Shown here: piece by piece, positions 54,466-63,641 of the stretch | Position numbering within the stretch: position 1 is the first letter of the stretch | How the letters are laid out: each line of letters opens with the position of its first letter | Assembly (NCBI GenBank): GCA_013390745.1 | Contig: JACASX010000003.1 | Coordinates: 100,549-164,548, forward strand | Reading direction: 5' to 3' | DNA length: 64,000 nt | Source: Marine Group I thaumarchaeote | Lineage (GTDB): Archaea; Thermoproteota; Nitrososphaeria; Nitrososphaerales; Nitrosopumilaceae | The notes under the pieces: generated by a model | The model's input: only the letters and a program-made list of their open reading frames with translations | Told to the model about the DNA's origin: nothing | The model's database searches: none | Translations under genes and position numbers: made by a program

Positions 54466-54611
54466 TTATTATCAACTTTTAGATAATATACCATAAATTT
54501 GTTCGTTAGTTTTTGATTTGTTTCTTAATGCATCATTGAGGCTGACCAAATACAACCAACCAAGAGTGTTATTCTGATTTCTTCTTTATATTCTCCTAAA
54601 GTATAGTAAAG

Positions 54612-54887
54612 TTGATACTCGTGAGCGAAACTTGGAGAGAAAGACTGAGCAGAAGAAGACAAGAAATTGGAATTGACGGTCCGGAATATGATTACATAAA
54701 AAGTTACATCGAGTTTTATTGCTCTGAGGCTGATCGCAGGTGCAAAGAAATTGATATGAACAAAACTGTAGATCAGGTTATTGATTCTATGAAAAACGAA
54801 GAGTTTGACAGGTTTACAAAGTCGGTTATTGACTCTGTTCATAAAAGGCAGGGATATGATGGACAGGCACCTGCGCAGATGGTTTAA
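54612..54887 (+). CDS. Hypothetical small charged protein
   Basis: 91 residues from TTG, or 88 from GTG 54621 (VSETWRERLSRRRQ); a TATATT-containing element near 54589 lies about 23-32 nt upstream of these two candidates. Soluble and highly helical by composition, with charged residues throughout (RRRQEIGIDGPEYDYIKS). No family recognised. Confidence 0.5.
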   Translation: MILVSETWRERLSRRRQEIGIDGPEYDYIKSYIEFYCSEADRRCKEIDMNKTVDQVIDSMKNEEFDRFTKSVIDSVHKRQGYDGQAPAQMV

Positions 54888-54992
54888 GGATTTTAGTTTA
54901 AAACAGAAAATTAGAACTTGGATACTTCAATAATCTAGTTATTCGATATTCCGATGGTATAATAATGGAATTGAAGTGATTATAACAAGAAA

Positions 54993-55871
54993 TTGTCAAA
55001 ATACGAAACACCAAAAGTAAATGTTCCTGGTGGTGCAGTCAAAGCAGTAGCAGGCATTATTGTCGCTCTAATTATTATTGGCGTGATCGCGTCTGCAGCC
55101 GTAACAATAGTAGATGCAGGCCACAGAGGCGTCTTACTACATTGGAATGCAGTTGATCTAACTATTTCACCTCTAGACGAGGGACTTCATTTCATTGTGC
55201 CATTTGCAGACTCTGTAGTACAAATGGAAGTCAGGACACTGAAGATCATAAAAGCAACTTCTTCGGCTTCTAAAGACCTTCAGACAGTTTCTACCGAAGT
55301 AACGGTTAACTACCATCCATCATACGAATCAATCCACACCTTGTACAAAGAAGTTGGTCTGGATTATGAGAATAGAATTATTCAGCCAGCAATAGAAGAG
55401 GTAGTAAAACAAGTAACTGCAAACTATAATGCAGAGGAATTAATCACAAAAAGACCACTGGTCAAGTCTGACATTGAAGTTGAAATAACCAAACGTCTAC
55501 ATGAATTTGACATACAAACTGATGTTGTCTCAATTACAGACTTTCAATTCTCATCATTATTTGCACAGGCAATTGAATCAAAGGTAGAAGCAGAGCAGAA
55601 AGCATTTAAAGCAGAAAACGACCTTAAAAGAATTCAGGTAGAGGCACTACAATCTGAAGCAATAGCACAAGGTGTTGCAAAAGCCAATATTGCCCAAGCT
55701 GAAGGAGAAGCTCTAGCAATCAGAATTATCAACCAAGCACTAGCATCAAATCCATTTTATTTGGAATGGCTTAAAATACAAGCATGGGATGGTGTGCTGC
55801 CACTAGTTGTAGGTCAAGACGGAACACCCTTCATCCAGATACCAACTGAAAAATCTAGAGATAGACCATAA
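54993..55871 (+). CDS. Prohibitin / SPFH-domain membrane protein
   Basis: 292 residues. One N-terminal membrane helix (about 14-36) then an SPFH/band-7 domain (about 40-200; AGHRGVLLHWNAVD, VTVNYHPSYESIHTLYKEVG) and a C-terminal coiled coil (about 190-250, AEQKAFKAENDLKRIQVEAL). Prohibitins form ring-like membrane scaffolds and modulate proteases. TTG start. Alone in its transcription unit. Confidence 0.88.
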   Translation: MSKYETPKVNVPGGAVKAVAGIIVALIIIGVIASAAVTIVDAGHRGVLLHWNAVDLTISPLDEGLHFIVPFADSVVQMEVRTLKIIKATSSASKDLQTVSTEVTVNYHPSYESIHTLYKEVGLDYENRIIQPAIEEVVKQVTANYNAEELITKRPLVKSDIEVEITKRLHEFDIQTDVVSITDFQFSSLFAQAIESKVEAEQKAFKAENDLKRIQVEALQSEAIAQGVAKANIAQAEGEALAIRIINQALASNPFYLEWLKIQAWDGVLPLVVGQDGTPFIQIPTEKSRDRP

Positions 55872-55892
55872 CTTTTTTTTTGAAATGTGAGA

Positions 55893-56195
55893 CTAATTCT
55901 CGCTAGTTTTTGATTTGTCTCTTATGGCATCATACATTATAAGAAATTGTTCAGGCTCATGCTGTCTGTAACGTTTTTCTAGTTGTGAGATTTCTTTTTC
56001 TGATATTTTTTCTCCTTTATTTTCGTGATATTCTTTTATTATTTGAAATTGTGTTTTTTTAATGTTATAATTTCGAAGTGTTTCATTTACAGATTTTTTA
56101 CAAAAATAATCATAAAGAACAAAACGATATATCAGATATACTGAAATTCCAACTACAGCTACTATTGCAAGCGGAATAATAATAGTACCGATCAT
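55893..56195 (-). CDS. Small membrane protein
   Basis: 100 residues. An N-terminal membrane helix (about 3-28) then a charged cytoplasmic tail likely to form a coiled coil (EKEISQLEKRYRQHEPEQ). Convergent with the prohibitin gene. The 276-nt space upstream to 56472 shows only AT-rich sequence and promoter-like elements; I see no gene in it. Confidence 0.5.
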   Translation of the reverse strand: MIGTIIIPLAIVAVVGISVYLIYRFVLYDYFCKKSVNETLRNYNIKKTQFQIIKEYHENKGEKISEKEISQLEKRYRQHEPEQFLIMYDAIRDKSKTSEN

Positions 56196-56471
56196 ATCTT
56201 TAATTCATTCTCTTAGTATTTCATTGTTATTTATTTCACATTCGCTATTTGTTCTCTAATGAGTGTGAGTTTGTTATGTTTGGATTAAAAACAAGTATTT
56301 CCATAATGTAGAAAACCAGAATAGATTAAGCCTAACTAATTAGGGATGTAATGCTCAGTATCTTTTACATGTAGGTCTATCCAGTATGGATCGGTTAAAT
56401 ACTACCATTAACGTACCAATTTTTCTAGCTAAATTAAATCGGTTTTAATAGTGTAGAAAATCATTTTTAAT

Positions 56472-57287
56472 ATGATATACGCAGACGGTAAAGGCACTGT
56501 AACTAGTTCAGTAGAGTCTTTAATGTCAGATCACTTCTCTCAAGTTGCGTCTATTTATTCACAGTATAGAACATTTGATCACGAAGCAATCAATTACATC
56601 ACAAAAAAACTTGCTTTCAAGAACACCATTGTTGCTGCTGACATTGGATGTGGTGATGGAAGGTATTCAATAAAATTAATTGAAAAACTTAGAAATCGAT
56701 TATCACTAACCTGTGTGGATAATAACTACGAAATGTTACAACAAATTTCTAAGATATCGTCCAACTTCCAAAATTTACAAACTAAGCAAGCCTTTGCAGA
56801 AACGCTACCATTTGATGACAATTCATTAGATTGTATTTTTTCATTTAACGCCATTCATCATTTCAAAATTAATGAATTCGCAAAAGAGTGTAATCGTGTC
56901 CTAAAAAACAACGGTTTACTGTTCATTTATACAAGATTAAAGGAACAAAACGAATCCAACATTTGGTGTAAATTCTTTCCAGATTTCTCTAAAAAGGAAG
57001 ACAGGCTTTTTAATAATCATAGCTTGACAGAACGCATCTCCAACCAAACTGGCCTAAATTTAAAATCTACTGAATTTTTCGAGCATAAACGTTCATCAAA
57101 CCTACAAACGCTTGTCTCGAAGGCTGAGAAGAAACATTACTCCACTTTTTCCCTATACACTGTTTCCGAGTTTGAGAAATCTCTTGGAAAATTCAAGCAA
57201 AACATCTATCAAAACTTCAGCAACCCTGAAAACATTCAATGGGTCGACGAAAACACAATGTTTGTCTTTCAAAAAATCAGTTCCTAA
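56472..57287 (+). CDS. SAM-dependent methyltransferase (class I)
   Basis: 271 residues. The SAM-binding motif I is VVAADIGCGDGRYS (about 53-66), with DNNYEMLQQ as the acidic end of strand 2 and FSFNAIHHFK as motif IV (a small-molecule methyltransferase pattern such as the UbiE/MenG-like group). The C-terminal 90 residues are Lys/Glu/Phe-rich. Substrate unknown. Stands alone. Confidence 0.75.
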   Translation: MIYADGKGTVTSSVESLMSDHFSQVASIYSQYRTFDHEAINYITKKLAFKNTIVAADIGCGDGRYSIKLIEKLRNRLSLTCVDNNYEMLQQISKISSNFQNLQTKQAFAETLPFDDNSLDCIFSFNAIHHFKINEFAKECNRVLKNNGLLFIYTRLKEQNESNIWCKFFPDFSKKEDRLFNNHSLTERISNQTGLNLKSTEFFEHKRSSNLQTLVSKAEKKHYSTFSLYTVSEFEKSLGKFKQNIYQNFSNPENIQWVDENTMFVFQKISS

Positions 57288-57353
57288 TTAACTGTAGTCT
57301 TCATCATCATGATGGTATACTAAAAATTGGCTGACAGCTTAACCTAGTAGACC

Positions 57354-57779
57354 GTGAAAAAGATCGTTTCTAACATCAATGAGGAGATAGACTTCTTGTA
57401 TTCACAACTTCGTTACCACTACGATTATTTTGAAGCTAATTTGCTGCCAAAATTGAAAAAATCAAAGCCTATTTTTAGAATACAAAATATAAAATCCTCA
57501 AAATTTTCAACAACCAAAAAAGGAAAAGATGTTATGAATGACGCAGCCGAGTTATTCTATAAGATAGAACGTGTCTATATTTCAGCATCTTTTTTAGGGG
57601 TCAAGAAGAAACTGCCAAAAAAACATGTTAAAGACATCAAAGGGCTAAAGTATGCTTCGATTAACCTTATGGAGAGTATGCTTGGGAATATGATAAAGGC
57701 TGTGGGAAAAAACCAAGGAAAACTGCTAAAGTCTAAGATTTTCGATAACCTTGAGTTCTTGTCAAAGCTAGACATGTAG
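57354..57779 (+). CDS. Hypothetical Lys-rich protein
   Basis: 141 residues from GTG, strongly basic (KKLPKKHVKDIKGLK), helical, no membrane segment. Not recognised. It is followed at 41 nt by the zinc-ribbon gene. Confidence 0.5.
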   Translation: MKKIVSNINEEIDFLYSQLRYHYDYFEANLLPKLKKSKPIFRIQNIKSSKFSTTKKGKDVMNDAAELFYKIERVYISASFLGVKKKLPKKHVKDIKGLKYASINLMESMLGNMIKAVGKNQGKLLKSKIFDNLEFLSKLDM

Positions 57780-57819
57780 ACAGTAGCAAACTTTTGTATC
57801 ATGCATTCCTAAATTTTTT

Positions 57820-58044
57820 GTGTCTTCTAATGCAAAAATCCAGTATGAAAAGAACTTGGATGGAAAAAAAATACCCCGTTGTTGTGATTGCCACGAACCA
57901 AGCTGGGAGATTACCTATAATCTTGGAGAGGCCGTAGAAAAAGTTTCAGGAATAAGATACCAAACATATTACGTATGTGACGACTGCCTAGAAAATAAAA
58001 GATATTGGACCAAGTGGATTAAATCTAAAAAGGCTATGGATTAG
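57820..58044 (+). CDS. Small zinc-ribbon protein
   Basis: 74 residues with CCDCHEPSW (about 21-29) and CDDCLENKRYW (about 53-63), giving two CxxC knuckles of a zinc ribbon about 30 residues apart. GTG start. Its last base overlaps the start of the membrane gene at 58044 (TAGTG), so the two are coupled. Confidence 0.6.
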   Translation: MSSNAKIQYEKNLDGKKIPRCCDCHEPSWEITYNLGEAVEKVSGIRYQTYYVCDDCLENKRYWTKWIKSKKAMD

Positions 58045-58577
58045 TGGATATGGAAAATACTGGCATAAGGTGGGTAGACAGGTTCATAATTGCAGCTATA
58101 ATTCAAGGCGGAATAATTACCGTATTGGCATTGGCAGTAGTTGGTTTTCAAATAATTTTTCCGCAGGTAAACATAATGCAGCACCTTTCGCTCTCATTCG
58201 GAGGACCAGCTAAATGGTTCTTTCTTGGAATAATATTTTACTTGATAATAGTTGTGGCAGTGGCCGTTACTGCATTATTTTATTATCACATTGAAATGAA
58301 TTTAAATCGAAAATTTTCTGCAGGTCTGAAAACCCTTGCTTGGATTCATCTAATAGGAATGAATGTGGGGGGCGCAGGAGCAATGCTGTATATGACATTT
58401 GCAGGTTTGGCTGGATCCGGCGTGCTTTCATTATTCACTGAAGGAACATTGGGAAAGCAAGATCTTGCAATAATGGATTCGTTCATAGAACCGATAGGCG
58501 CCTTTGTCGGTCTTCTTGGTATAGGAGTAATCTGCGGAGGAATAACCTTCGTGCTGGCATATCGAAAAAAAGAATAA
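58044..58577 (+). CDS. Four-helix membrane protein
   Basis: 177 residues from GTG, or 175 from ATG 58050. Four hydrophobic helices (about 12-35, 55-80, 92-122, 145-172). HIEMNLNRKFSAGLKTLAWIH gives two histidines flanking the third helix. Not matched to a family. The 5' end (GATATGGAAAATACTG) is repeated in the remnant at 53970. Confidence 0.55.
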   Translation: MDMENTGIRWVDRFIIAAIIQGGIITVLALAVVGFQIIFPQVNIMQHLSLSFGGPAKWFFLGIIFYLIIVVAVAVTALFYYHIEMNLNRKFSAGLKTLAWIHLIGMNVGGAGAMLYMTFAGLAGSGVLSLFTEGTLGKQDLAIMDSFIEPIGAFVGLLGIGVICGGITFVLAYRKKE

Positions 58578-58622
58578 AACAGTTTGAAAAGTTTACAAAG
58601 ATTTACGTTATCTCAAAGTATC

Positions 58623-59027
58623 ATGACTGTTTCGTATCCAGAAGCCAGATTACGAATCAGGATGAGTTCCAGCGATGCTCACTATGCTGGAAATCTAGTA
58701 GCTGGCGCGAAGATTCTTAGTCTGTTTGGTGACGTGGCTACAGAACTTACCATTCGTCATGATGGGGATGAAGGTCTACTTCGTGCTTACGACCAGGTTG
58801 AGTTTCTTGCACCGGTTTACAGCGGTGACTTTATCGAAGTTACAGGAAGAATCGTCAAGGTTGGCAACACGAGTAGAAAGATAACCTTCGAAGCTTACAA
58901 GGTGATCGCCTCGATTCGAGGTGATGCGCAAGTTAGCGCTTGTGAAGTACTTGACCCACCAATTCTTGTAGCCAAGGCATCTGCCACGTGCGTTGTAACA
59001 AAAGAAAAGCAGAAGAAACAAAGCTGA
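58623..59027 (+). CDS. Hotdog-fold protein, 3-aminobutyryl-CoA ammonia-lyase-like
   Basis: 134 residues starting [69 protein letters not shown] and [15 protein letters not shown] agree with the hotdog subfamily of CoA-beta-amino ammonia-lyases (3-aminobutyryl-CoA deaminase type). The ATG at 58623 is preferred; an upstream in-frame codon would overlap nothing but lacks conservation. Substrate not certain. A truncated copy lies at 53970. Confidence 0.7.
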   Translation: MTVSYPEARLRIRMSSSDAHYAGNLVAGAKILSLFGDVATELTIRHDGDEGLLRAYDQVEFLAPVYSGDFIEVTGRIVKVGNTSRKITFEAYKVIASIRGDAQVSACEVLDPPILVAKASATCVVTKEKQKKQS

Positions 59028-59074
59028 TGGGTTATTCTGTAAGAGAATAAATAGTCTGAAGTAGATTTTATATC

Positions 59075-60043
59075 ATGATACCACTTTCCGGCGACTTGCC
59101 AAAATCAAAGGGAATAAAATCTGAAAGTGTAGATTCTATCAATGTAACCAAGGGAACATCCACCTTGAAGCGTGGCTTTGCTCACATGCTGAAGAACGGA
59201 GTTGTGATGGACGTTACAACTGTAGAGCAAGCACAGATTGCCGAGGAGGCTGGCGCCGTTTCCGTAATGGTGTTGGACAAACTACCATCAGACGTTAGAA
59301 AGGCTGGCGGTGTTGCAAGAACCGCAAGCATTAGAATAATTCAAGACATTATGGACAGTGTTACAATTCCCGTCATGGCAAAATGCAGGATAGGTCATGT
59401 CTATGAGGCAAAAGTTTTAGCTGAAGCAAACGTGGACATGGTAGACGAGTCCGAGGTGTTGACACCTGCAGACGAGAACCACCACATTTGGAAGTGGGAT
59501 TTCACAACACCATTTGTAAACGGCGCAAGATCATTAGCTGAAGCACTGAGAAGGATAGAAGAGGGTGCTGCAATGATTAGAACAAAGGGCGAACCTGGTA
59601 CAGGAAATGTAGCTGAAGCAGTTTTACACATCAAAAAAGTAAATGACGAACTTAGAACTATAAAATCAATTTATGATTCTGGTGACAAGCAGGGATTGGT
59701 CAGCATTGCCAGAGAGTTCAAAGTTTCTTTAGACCTGGTTGAAGAGACCGCAAAGATTGGCAGAATGCCTGTCGTGAACTTTGCTGCAGGCGGAATTGCA
59801 ACTCCAGCTGACGCAGCATATCTAATGTCACTTGGTTGTGACGGAATCTTTGTCGGTTCTGGAATATTCAAGGCAGAAGATGCAATGGAGAGAGCAAGAG
59901 CAGTTGTTCTTGCTACAACATTCTGGGAAGATGCTGACGCAGTAAAGGAAGCACAGAAGATGATTAATGAAAAACAGTCCATACTTGGACTGGACGTAAA
60001 TAACCTTGAACTGAGAATGCAAGATCGTGGCGGTTCTGCATGA
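59075..60043 (+). CDS. pdxS: Pyridoxal 5'-phosphate synthase lyase subunit PdxS
   Basis: 322 residues, (beta-alpha)8 barrel. It condenses ribose 5-phosphate, glyceraldehyde 3-phosphate and ammonia into [23 protein letters not shown] is the N-terminal hallmark; the Schiff-base lysines lie in MAKCRIGH and in the GEPGTGNV loop region. Overlaps pdxT by 4 nt. PLP made here is needed by the desulfurase at 4730. Confidence 0.96.
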   Translation: MIPLSGDLPKSKGIKSESVDSINVTKGTSTLKRGFAHMLKNGVVMDVTTVEQAQIAEEAGAVSVMVLDKLPSDVRKAGGVARTASIRIIQDIMDSVTIPVMAKCRIGHVYEAKVLAEANVDMVDESEVLTPADENHHIWKWDFTTPFVNGARSLAEALRRIEEGAAMIRTKGEPGTGNVAEAVLHIKKVNDELRTIKSIYDSGDKQGLVSIAREFKVSLDLVEETAKIGRMPVVNFAAGGIATPADAAYLMSLGCDGIFVGSGIFKAEDAMERARAVVLATTFWEDADAVKEAQKMINEKQSILGLDVNNLELRMQDRGGSA

Positions 60044-60660
60044 GCGAACTTGACATTGGCATTCTAGCCCTACAGGGTGACGTTGCTGAAAATTTTATGT
60101 CTACAATGGCTGCGATGAACGAGCTTGGCATTGATGGTTCTGTCAGCCAGGTAAAGACGCCTGACCAAATATCTGCAGTTGACGGTCTGATAATTCCTGG
60201 CGGTGAAAGTACAATGATTGGCCAACTTTCAATGGTAAACGGAGCAATGAACGCTCTTAAGGAAAAAATTGGATCGGGAATGCCTGTTCTTGGAATATGT
60301 GCTGGAATGATTCTACTTGCTAAAAATTCTAAGGACAGAGTTGTCGGTTCTACCAAACAACCACTGCTTGACGTACTTGATGTAGAGATTGAGCGCAATT
60401 CTTTCGGCAGACAGAAAGATTCCTTTGAGGCTGAAGTTTCCTTGGATGCTATGGATATACCATCATTTCAGGGAGTGTTTATTCGCGCCCCAGCTGTTCT
60501 GCGTACTGGCTCTGGCGTGGAAACCTTGGGAAAATTTAACGAGAAGATAATTGCCGTAAAGCAGGGCAATATACTTGCAACATCCTTCCATCCTGAACTG
60601 ACTCGTGATGTTTCATTGCACAAGCAGTTTGTGAAGATGGTTGCAGACTCGAAATCTTAA
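60040..60660 (+). CDS. pdxT: PLP synthase glutaminase subunit PdxT
   Basis: 206 residues, class I glutamine amidotransferase. [13 protein letters not shown] at the start, [10 protein letters not shown], catalytic Cys in VLGICAGMI (near 86), and the His-Glu in SFHPELTRD near residue 188. It delivers ammonia to PdxS. The last 15 codons are found again, slightly altered, at 61276-61320 (see remnant). Confidence 0.95.
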   Translation: MSELDIGILALQGDVAENFMSTMAAMNELGIDGSVSQVKTPDQISAVDGLIIPGGESTMIGQLSMVNGAMNALKEKIGSGMPVLGICAGMILLAKNSKDRVVGSTKQPLLDVLDVEIERNSFGRQKDSFEAEVSLDAMDIPSFQGVFIRAPAVLRTGSGVETLGKFNEKIIAVKQGNILATSFHPELTRDVSLHKQFVKMVADSKS

Positions 60661-60719
60661 CTATATACAGTTAATCTACCTGTTTACATTAGCTATAACA
60701 CAGTTTACGATTCTAAGAG

Positions 60720-61073
60720 GTGTTCGTATTTATGTGTCATCTCAATATACTTAACGTGGAAATTCTTGAAGGAAAGGTTCTCTTGTGGCTTGAAAGTGCA
60801 AGATTTGTAAAAAACAAGTCTGGTGTTTATGTTCTTTATGATAAAAAGCTTAATGTGTTATACATTGGACAAAGTGATAGTCTTCAGAAAGAATTTGAAA
60901 AGTATGTTGATACAGACTTTGAGAATGATGAATGTAAACAAAAAACCCATACTTATCAAAGATTATTTACTGAAAATCCAAAAGAACGAATGCGCCAGCT
61001 TTTAGAAGATTATAAGAGGGAAAATGGCAAGGTGCCAACTTGTAATGCTGAATCAGACTTGGCAGACGTATAG
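60720..61073 (+). CDS. GIY-YIG-like protein
   Basis: 117 residues from GTG (ATG 60732 is an alternative). SGVYVLYDKKLNVLYIGQS is the GIY-YIG fold signature (Gly-x-Tyr ... Tyr-Ile-Gly); a following arginine/glutamate pair is less clear, so catalytic competence is uncertain. Archaeal relatives are small, uncharacterised proteins. It begins the accessory-like stretch on the right side of the window. Confidence 0.6.
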   Translation: MFVFMCHLNILNVEILEGKVLLWLESARFVKNKSGVYVLYDKKLNVLYIGQSDSLQKEFEKYVDTDFENDECKQKTHTYQRLFTENPKERMRQLLEDYKRENGKVPTCNAESDLADV

Positions 61074-61111
61074 TTTTTTAGCATGTAAAACTAACATTTC
61101 TTATCCGTAAG

Positions 61112-61144
61112 GCTGGCTAGTGTGTCCGAAGCGTACTAGTCAGC
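61112..61144. repeat. Long inverted repeat (hairpin) of unknown role
   Basis: GCTGGCTAGT and ACTAGTCAGC pair over 10 bp with one G-U pair; the loop holds 13 nt containing CCGAAG. The structure is symmetric enough to be a terminator, binding site or RNA element. No T-run follows. Confidence 0.5.
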
Positions 61145-61275
61145 TACGAAAGATTAACCTCTTTTATCATTCCAAGTATGCTTTGATACGCTTTTATTCT
61201 GATAAATTAAACAAGTCATAAGTTTGGTTTGCACGCCAACAGAAGAATGAGGGGTTAAACCCTCAAACTTCATTT

Positions 61276-61320
61276 TTGCACAAGCAGTTTGTGAAGATAG
61301 TAGCAGACTCGAAGAACTAG
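61276..61320 (+). pseudogene. Copy of the pdxT 3' end
   Basis: Frame LHKQFVKIVADSKN then TAG. The DNA differs from pdxT 60616-60660 only at a few positions over the first 38 nt, so it is a recent partial duplication. A more distant version ends the CFI-box gene (62559-62600, RRQFVNMVKESKN). Confidence 0.65.
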
Positions 61321-61403
61321 ATCAGATTTATCAGAAACGGAAACAACAATAAGATTTTATTCACACCGATTTAATTTCTGGAAATTGAATAAAGGGAAAC
61401 TAC

Positions 61404-62600
61404 GTGGTTTATTTGTCCCCTGTAATACAACCTCTATCTGTGAACGTAAAGTTTAAAGTAATTATATTATTTTTTGTAATGATTGGGACATTTATCTCCC
61501 CTACTTTTGCACAACAGTTTGAAGAACCAAATTATAGAATACGTGGCGGAGAAGTTTTAAGTTTTGAGATAGACCCAGATACTACATCCCTAATAATTTC
61601 GCTAGATCAAAGAGCCAGAGGGGAATTAACCATAACATTACCAAGAAATTTGATCGATGCAAAAATTGGTTCTGAGGATACAGATTTTATCATCCTAGTT
61701 GATGGTGCTTTTAAACACGATCCCATGGACGAAATTATAACAGTCTCTGATAGAACGATTACAATTCCACTTAGAGGATATAACTCTAAAATAACAATAA
61801 TAGGAACACAGGTTTTTTCCCAAGTAACCCCTGCACCAACTGTCATTCCACAACAACAAATAGAAAAAAAGATAGAAATGGAATTAAAATCAGAAATACC
61901 TAATGGTGAAGCAAAACTGTTGATATTTTCTGACACTAAATGGTCAGGTGCACTTGATTCTACGAGTTCTGATTATACCGAAATAGTTGGTCAGAATGAT
62001 AGAAGTATCGTTTTTGCATGCGAGCCATCCCTATTGCGTGAAGGATTTTTTGGTGCAAAAATTCAAAAAATGACAGAAGATGGTTACTTGAAAATTGTTG
62101 CAATTCAGAATCAAAAAATTATGGCCCAAGGATCAACAGAAGCACAATTTGGAGAAATAATCATACAGGAGAACTGTATTTCTAGTTTTGAAACTGGCAG
62201 TGGAGGAGGGGGGTGTCTCATAGCAACAGCAGCATTCGGTTCTGAAATGGCGCCACAGGTTCAGTTCTTGAGAGAACTTCGTGACAACACTGTACTGCAA
62301 ACTGAATCTGGAATTAGCTTCATGGCAGGATTCAACCAGTTTTACTATTCGTTCAGTCCAGCAGTAGCTGACTATGAAAGAGAAAATCCAGCCTTCAAGG
62401 AAGCTGTGAAGATAGCATTAACACCACTTCTAACATCATTGACATTGTTGCAGTATGCTGACATTGATTCTGAATCTGAGATGCTTGGATATGGTATTGG
62501 TGTCATTCTATTGAACATTGGGATGTACTTTGTTGCCCCAGTCGTTCTGATAATGTCCCGCAGGCAGTTTGTGAATATGGTAAAAGAGTCGAAAAACTAA
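61404..62600 (+). CDS. Secreted CFI-box-CTERM surface protein
   Basis: 398 residues from GTG. A signal peptide (about 8-36, ending FAQ), a beta domain (about 43-150) starting YRIRGGEVLSFEID, a middle region (about 155-270), then CLIATAAFGSEMAP near 272 (the CFI-box) followed by a helical domain with two membrane segments. The beta domain resembles residues 140-245 of the PEFG-CTERM protein at 5902. Its 3' end resembles the pdxT tail. Envelope location likely. Confidence 0.75.
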   Translation: MVYLSPVIQPLSVNVKFKVIILFFVMIGTFISPTFAQQFEEPNYRIRGGEVLSFEIDPDTTSLIISLDQRARGELTITLPRNLIDAKIGSEDTDFIILVDGAFKHDPMDEIITVSDRTITIPLRGYNSKITIIGTQVFSQVTPAPTVIPQQQIEKKIEMELKSEIPNGEAKLLIFSDTKWSGALDSTSSDYTEIVGQNDRSIVFACEPSLLREGFFGAKIQKMTEDGYLKIVAIQNQKIMAQGSTEAQFGEIIIQENCISSFETGSGGGGCLIATAAFGSEMAPQVQFLRELRDNTVLQTESGISFMAGFNQFYYSFSPAVADYERENPAFKEAVKIALTPLLTSLTLLQYADIDSESEMLGYGIGVILLNIGMYFVAPVVLIMSRRQFVNMVKESKN

Positions 62601-62629
62601 ATATCATTCCTATAGTATGCACACTATAG
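62598..62629 (+). promoter_or_regulatory. TATA and operator-like inverted repeat upstream of the CARF-HTH gene
   Basis: TAAATAT (62598-62604) is followed by CTATAGT-ATGCAC-ACTATAG (62610-62629), a perfect 7-bp inverted repeat. It lies between TATA and the start, where a bound protein would block transcription. 28 bp here (62598-62625) recur with 3 mismatches at 63924-63951. Confidence 0.55.
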
Positions 62630-62646
62630 GCACTATAATGAAAGAC

Positions 62647-63384
62647 ATGGTAAACTTGCGAATCCACATAGCCCCTGTCGGCTTTGAGATAGACAGGATA
62701 ATTATTCCAGCAGTTAGAATGAAGGCAGACAAAGTTTGGTTGATAGCACATGATACTATTGCGGAGGATAAGTCAAACAAATACCGACAAAAGATTGAGA
62801 ATGAATTAGAAAAAAAAGGAATTAAGACTGAGATCGCATATGCCAACAGACTGAGACTTTTTCCTATCATCAAGGCAGTAACAGAGATAATTTTCAAGGA
62901 GAGAAAAAACGATATCTACGTTAACGTGGCAACCGGCTCTAAGATTCATGCCATTGGATGTATGATGGCTTGCATGTTGTTTGACGACAGGAATAAAATA
63001 CATCCATTTTATGCACAAGCGGAACAATATCCCGAATATGAAGGAAGTTTACAGCAAACATATGGAGTGGCAGAGATACACTCACTTCCTACATATAGGA
63101 TTGGAACACCAAAGCGAGAGTTGTTAGAGGCAATGAAGATAATAAAAGATGCAGGGGGTCGTATTCAGAAAAAGAAGATGGCTGAGGAGGCAGAAAAAAG
63201 AAAGATAATCACTGTTAATGCAAAGAAACAGAACTTTACCCAGGCTAGATTTGCAAGCCTTGACAAGAACATTGTACAGCCCCTGGTTGACGTGTGGGGG
63301 TTTGTTGAGGTTGAAAAAATAGGGAGAAATAGATGGTTGAAGATGACCGAAGATGGAGATCACGCTGCCGAATTTTTAATCTAG
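62647..63384 (+). CDS. CARF-like / winged-helix regulator (DUF6293, Csa3-like)
   Basis: About 245 residues starting MVNLRIHIAPVGFEIDR. The N-terminal half is a Rossmann-like CARF-type ligand-binding domain (DKVWLIAHDT, DIYVNVATGSKIHAIGC), the C-terminal part (about 150-245) a winged helix ending in WLKMTEDGDHAAEFLI. DUF6293/Csa3-like proteins often regulate defence genes in response to nucleotide signals. No CRISPR array or cas gene is in the window. ATGs at 62617 and 62638 are alternatives; the first lies inside the inverted repeat. Confidence 0.7.
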   Translation: MVNLRIHIAPVGFEIDRIIIPAVRMKADKVWLIAHDTIAEDKSNKYRQKIENELEKKGIKTEIAYANRLRLFPIIKAVTEIIFKERKNDIYVNVATGSKIHAIGCMMACMLFDDRNKIHPFYAQAEQYPEYEGSLQQTYGVAEIHSLPTYRIGTPKRELLEAMKIIKDAGGRIQKKKMAEEAEKRKIITVNAKKQNFTQARFASLDKNIVQPLVDVWGFVEVEKIGRNRWLKMTEDGDHAAEFLI

Positions 63385-63641
63385 TTTACTATAGATTCAC
63401 AGTTTCTCATTCTTTCAAACCAGCGTCTAATTACGAACTTGCGAATAAGTGAAATTGTAGAAAACATGACACCTATCTGAATCGCAGTTAAAAGACTATA
63501 ATCTGCTATTGATCCTGTAAACAGAGGCAGTACAAAGTAGTTTACTGGCAGAAACATTAGAAATCCCAAAAAAATATCGAGGGATGTCTCTGTTAGAGAC
63601 TTGGTTTTTGAATCTGTAGATGTGTTTTTTAATTGTTCCAT
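63381..63641 (-). CDS. Small two-helix membrane protein (DUF7220-like)
   Basis: 86 residues. Two membrane helices (about 22-43 and 50-70), with MFLPVNYFVLPLFTG between the halves and a basic C-terminus (RKFVIRRWFERMRN). The pattern matches a small family common in phages and proviruses. Convergent with the CARF-HTH gene and overlapping the next gene's end by 13 nt. Confidence 0.55.
   Translation of the reverse strand: MEQLKNTSTDSKTKSLTETSLDIFLGFLMFLPVNYFVLPLFTGSIADYSLLTAIQIGVMFSTISLIRKFVIRRWFERMRNCESIVN

Larger units (their letters stand above)
61074..61403. other. Gene-free stretch with hairpins and a pdxT tail copy
   Basis: 330 nt without a gene. Seen: a 10-bp hairpin (61112-61144, loop of 13 nt), a short GAGGG/CCCTC hairpin near 61249-61265 that could end transcription, and a 45-nt copy of the pdxT 3' end (61276-61320). 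No ORF of note. Confidence 0.6.

Noticed and set aside
59964..60398. 144-residue frame opposite pdxS/pdxT, Ser/Pro/Ile-rich
   Set aside because: Composition is that of a reverse-strand shadow of an Ala/Gly/Asp-rich gene, and pdxT on the other strand is certain.
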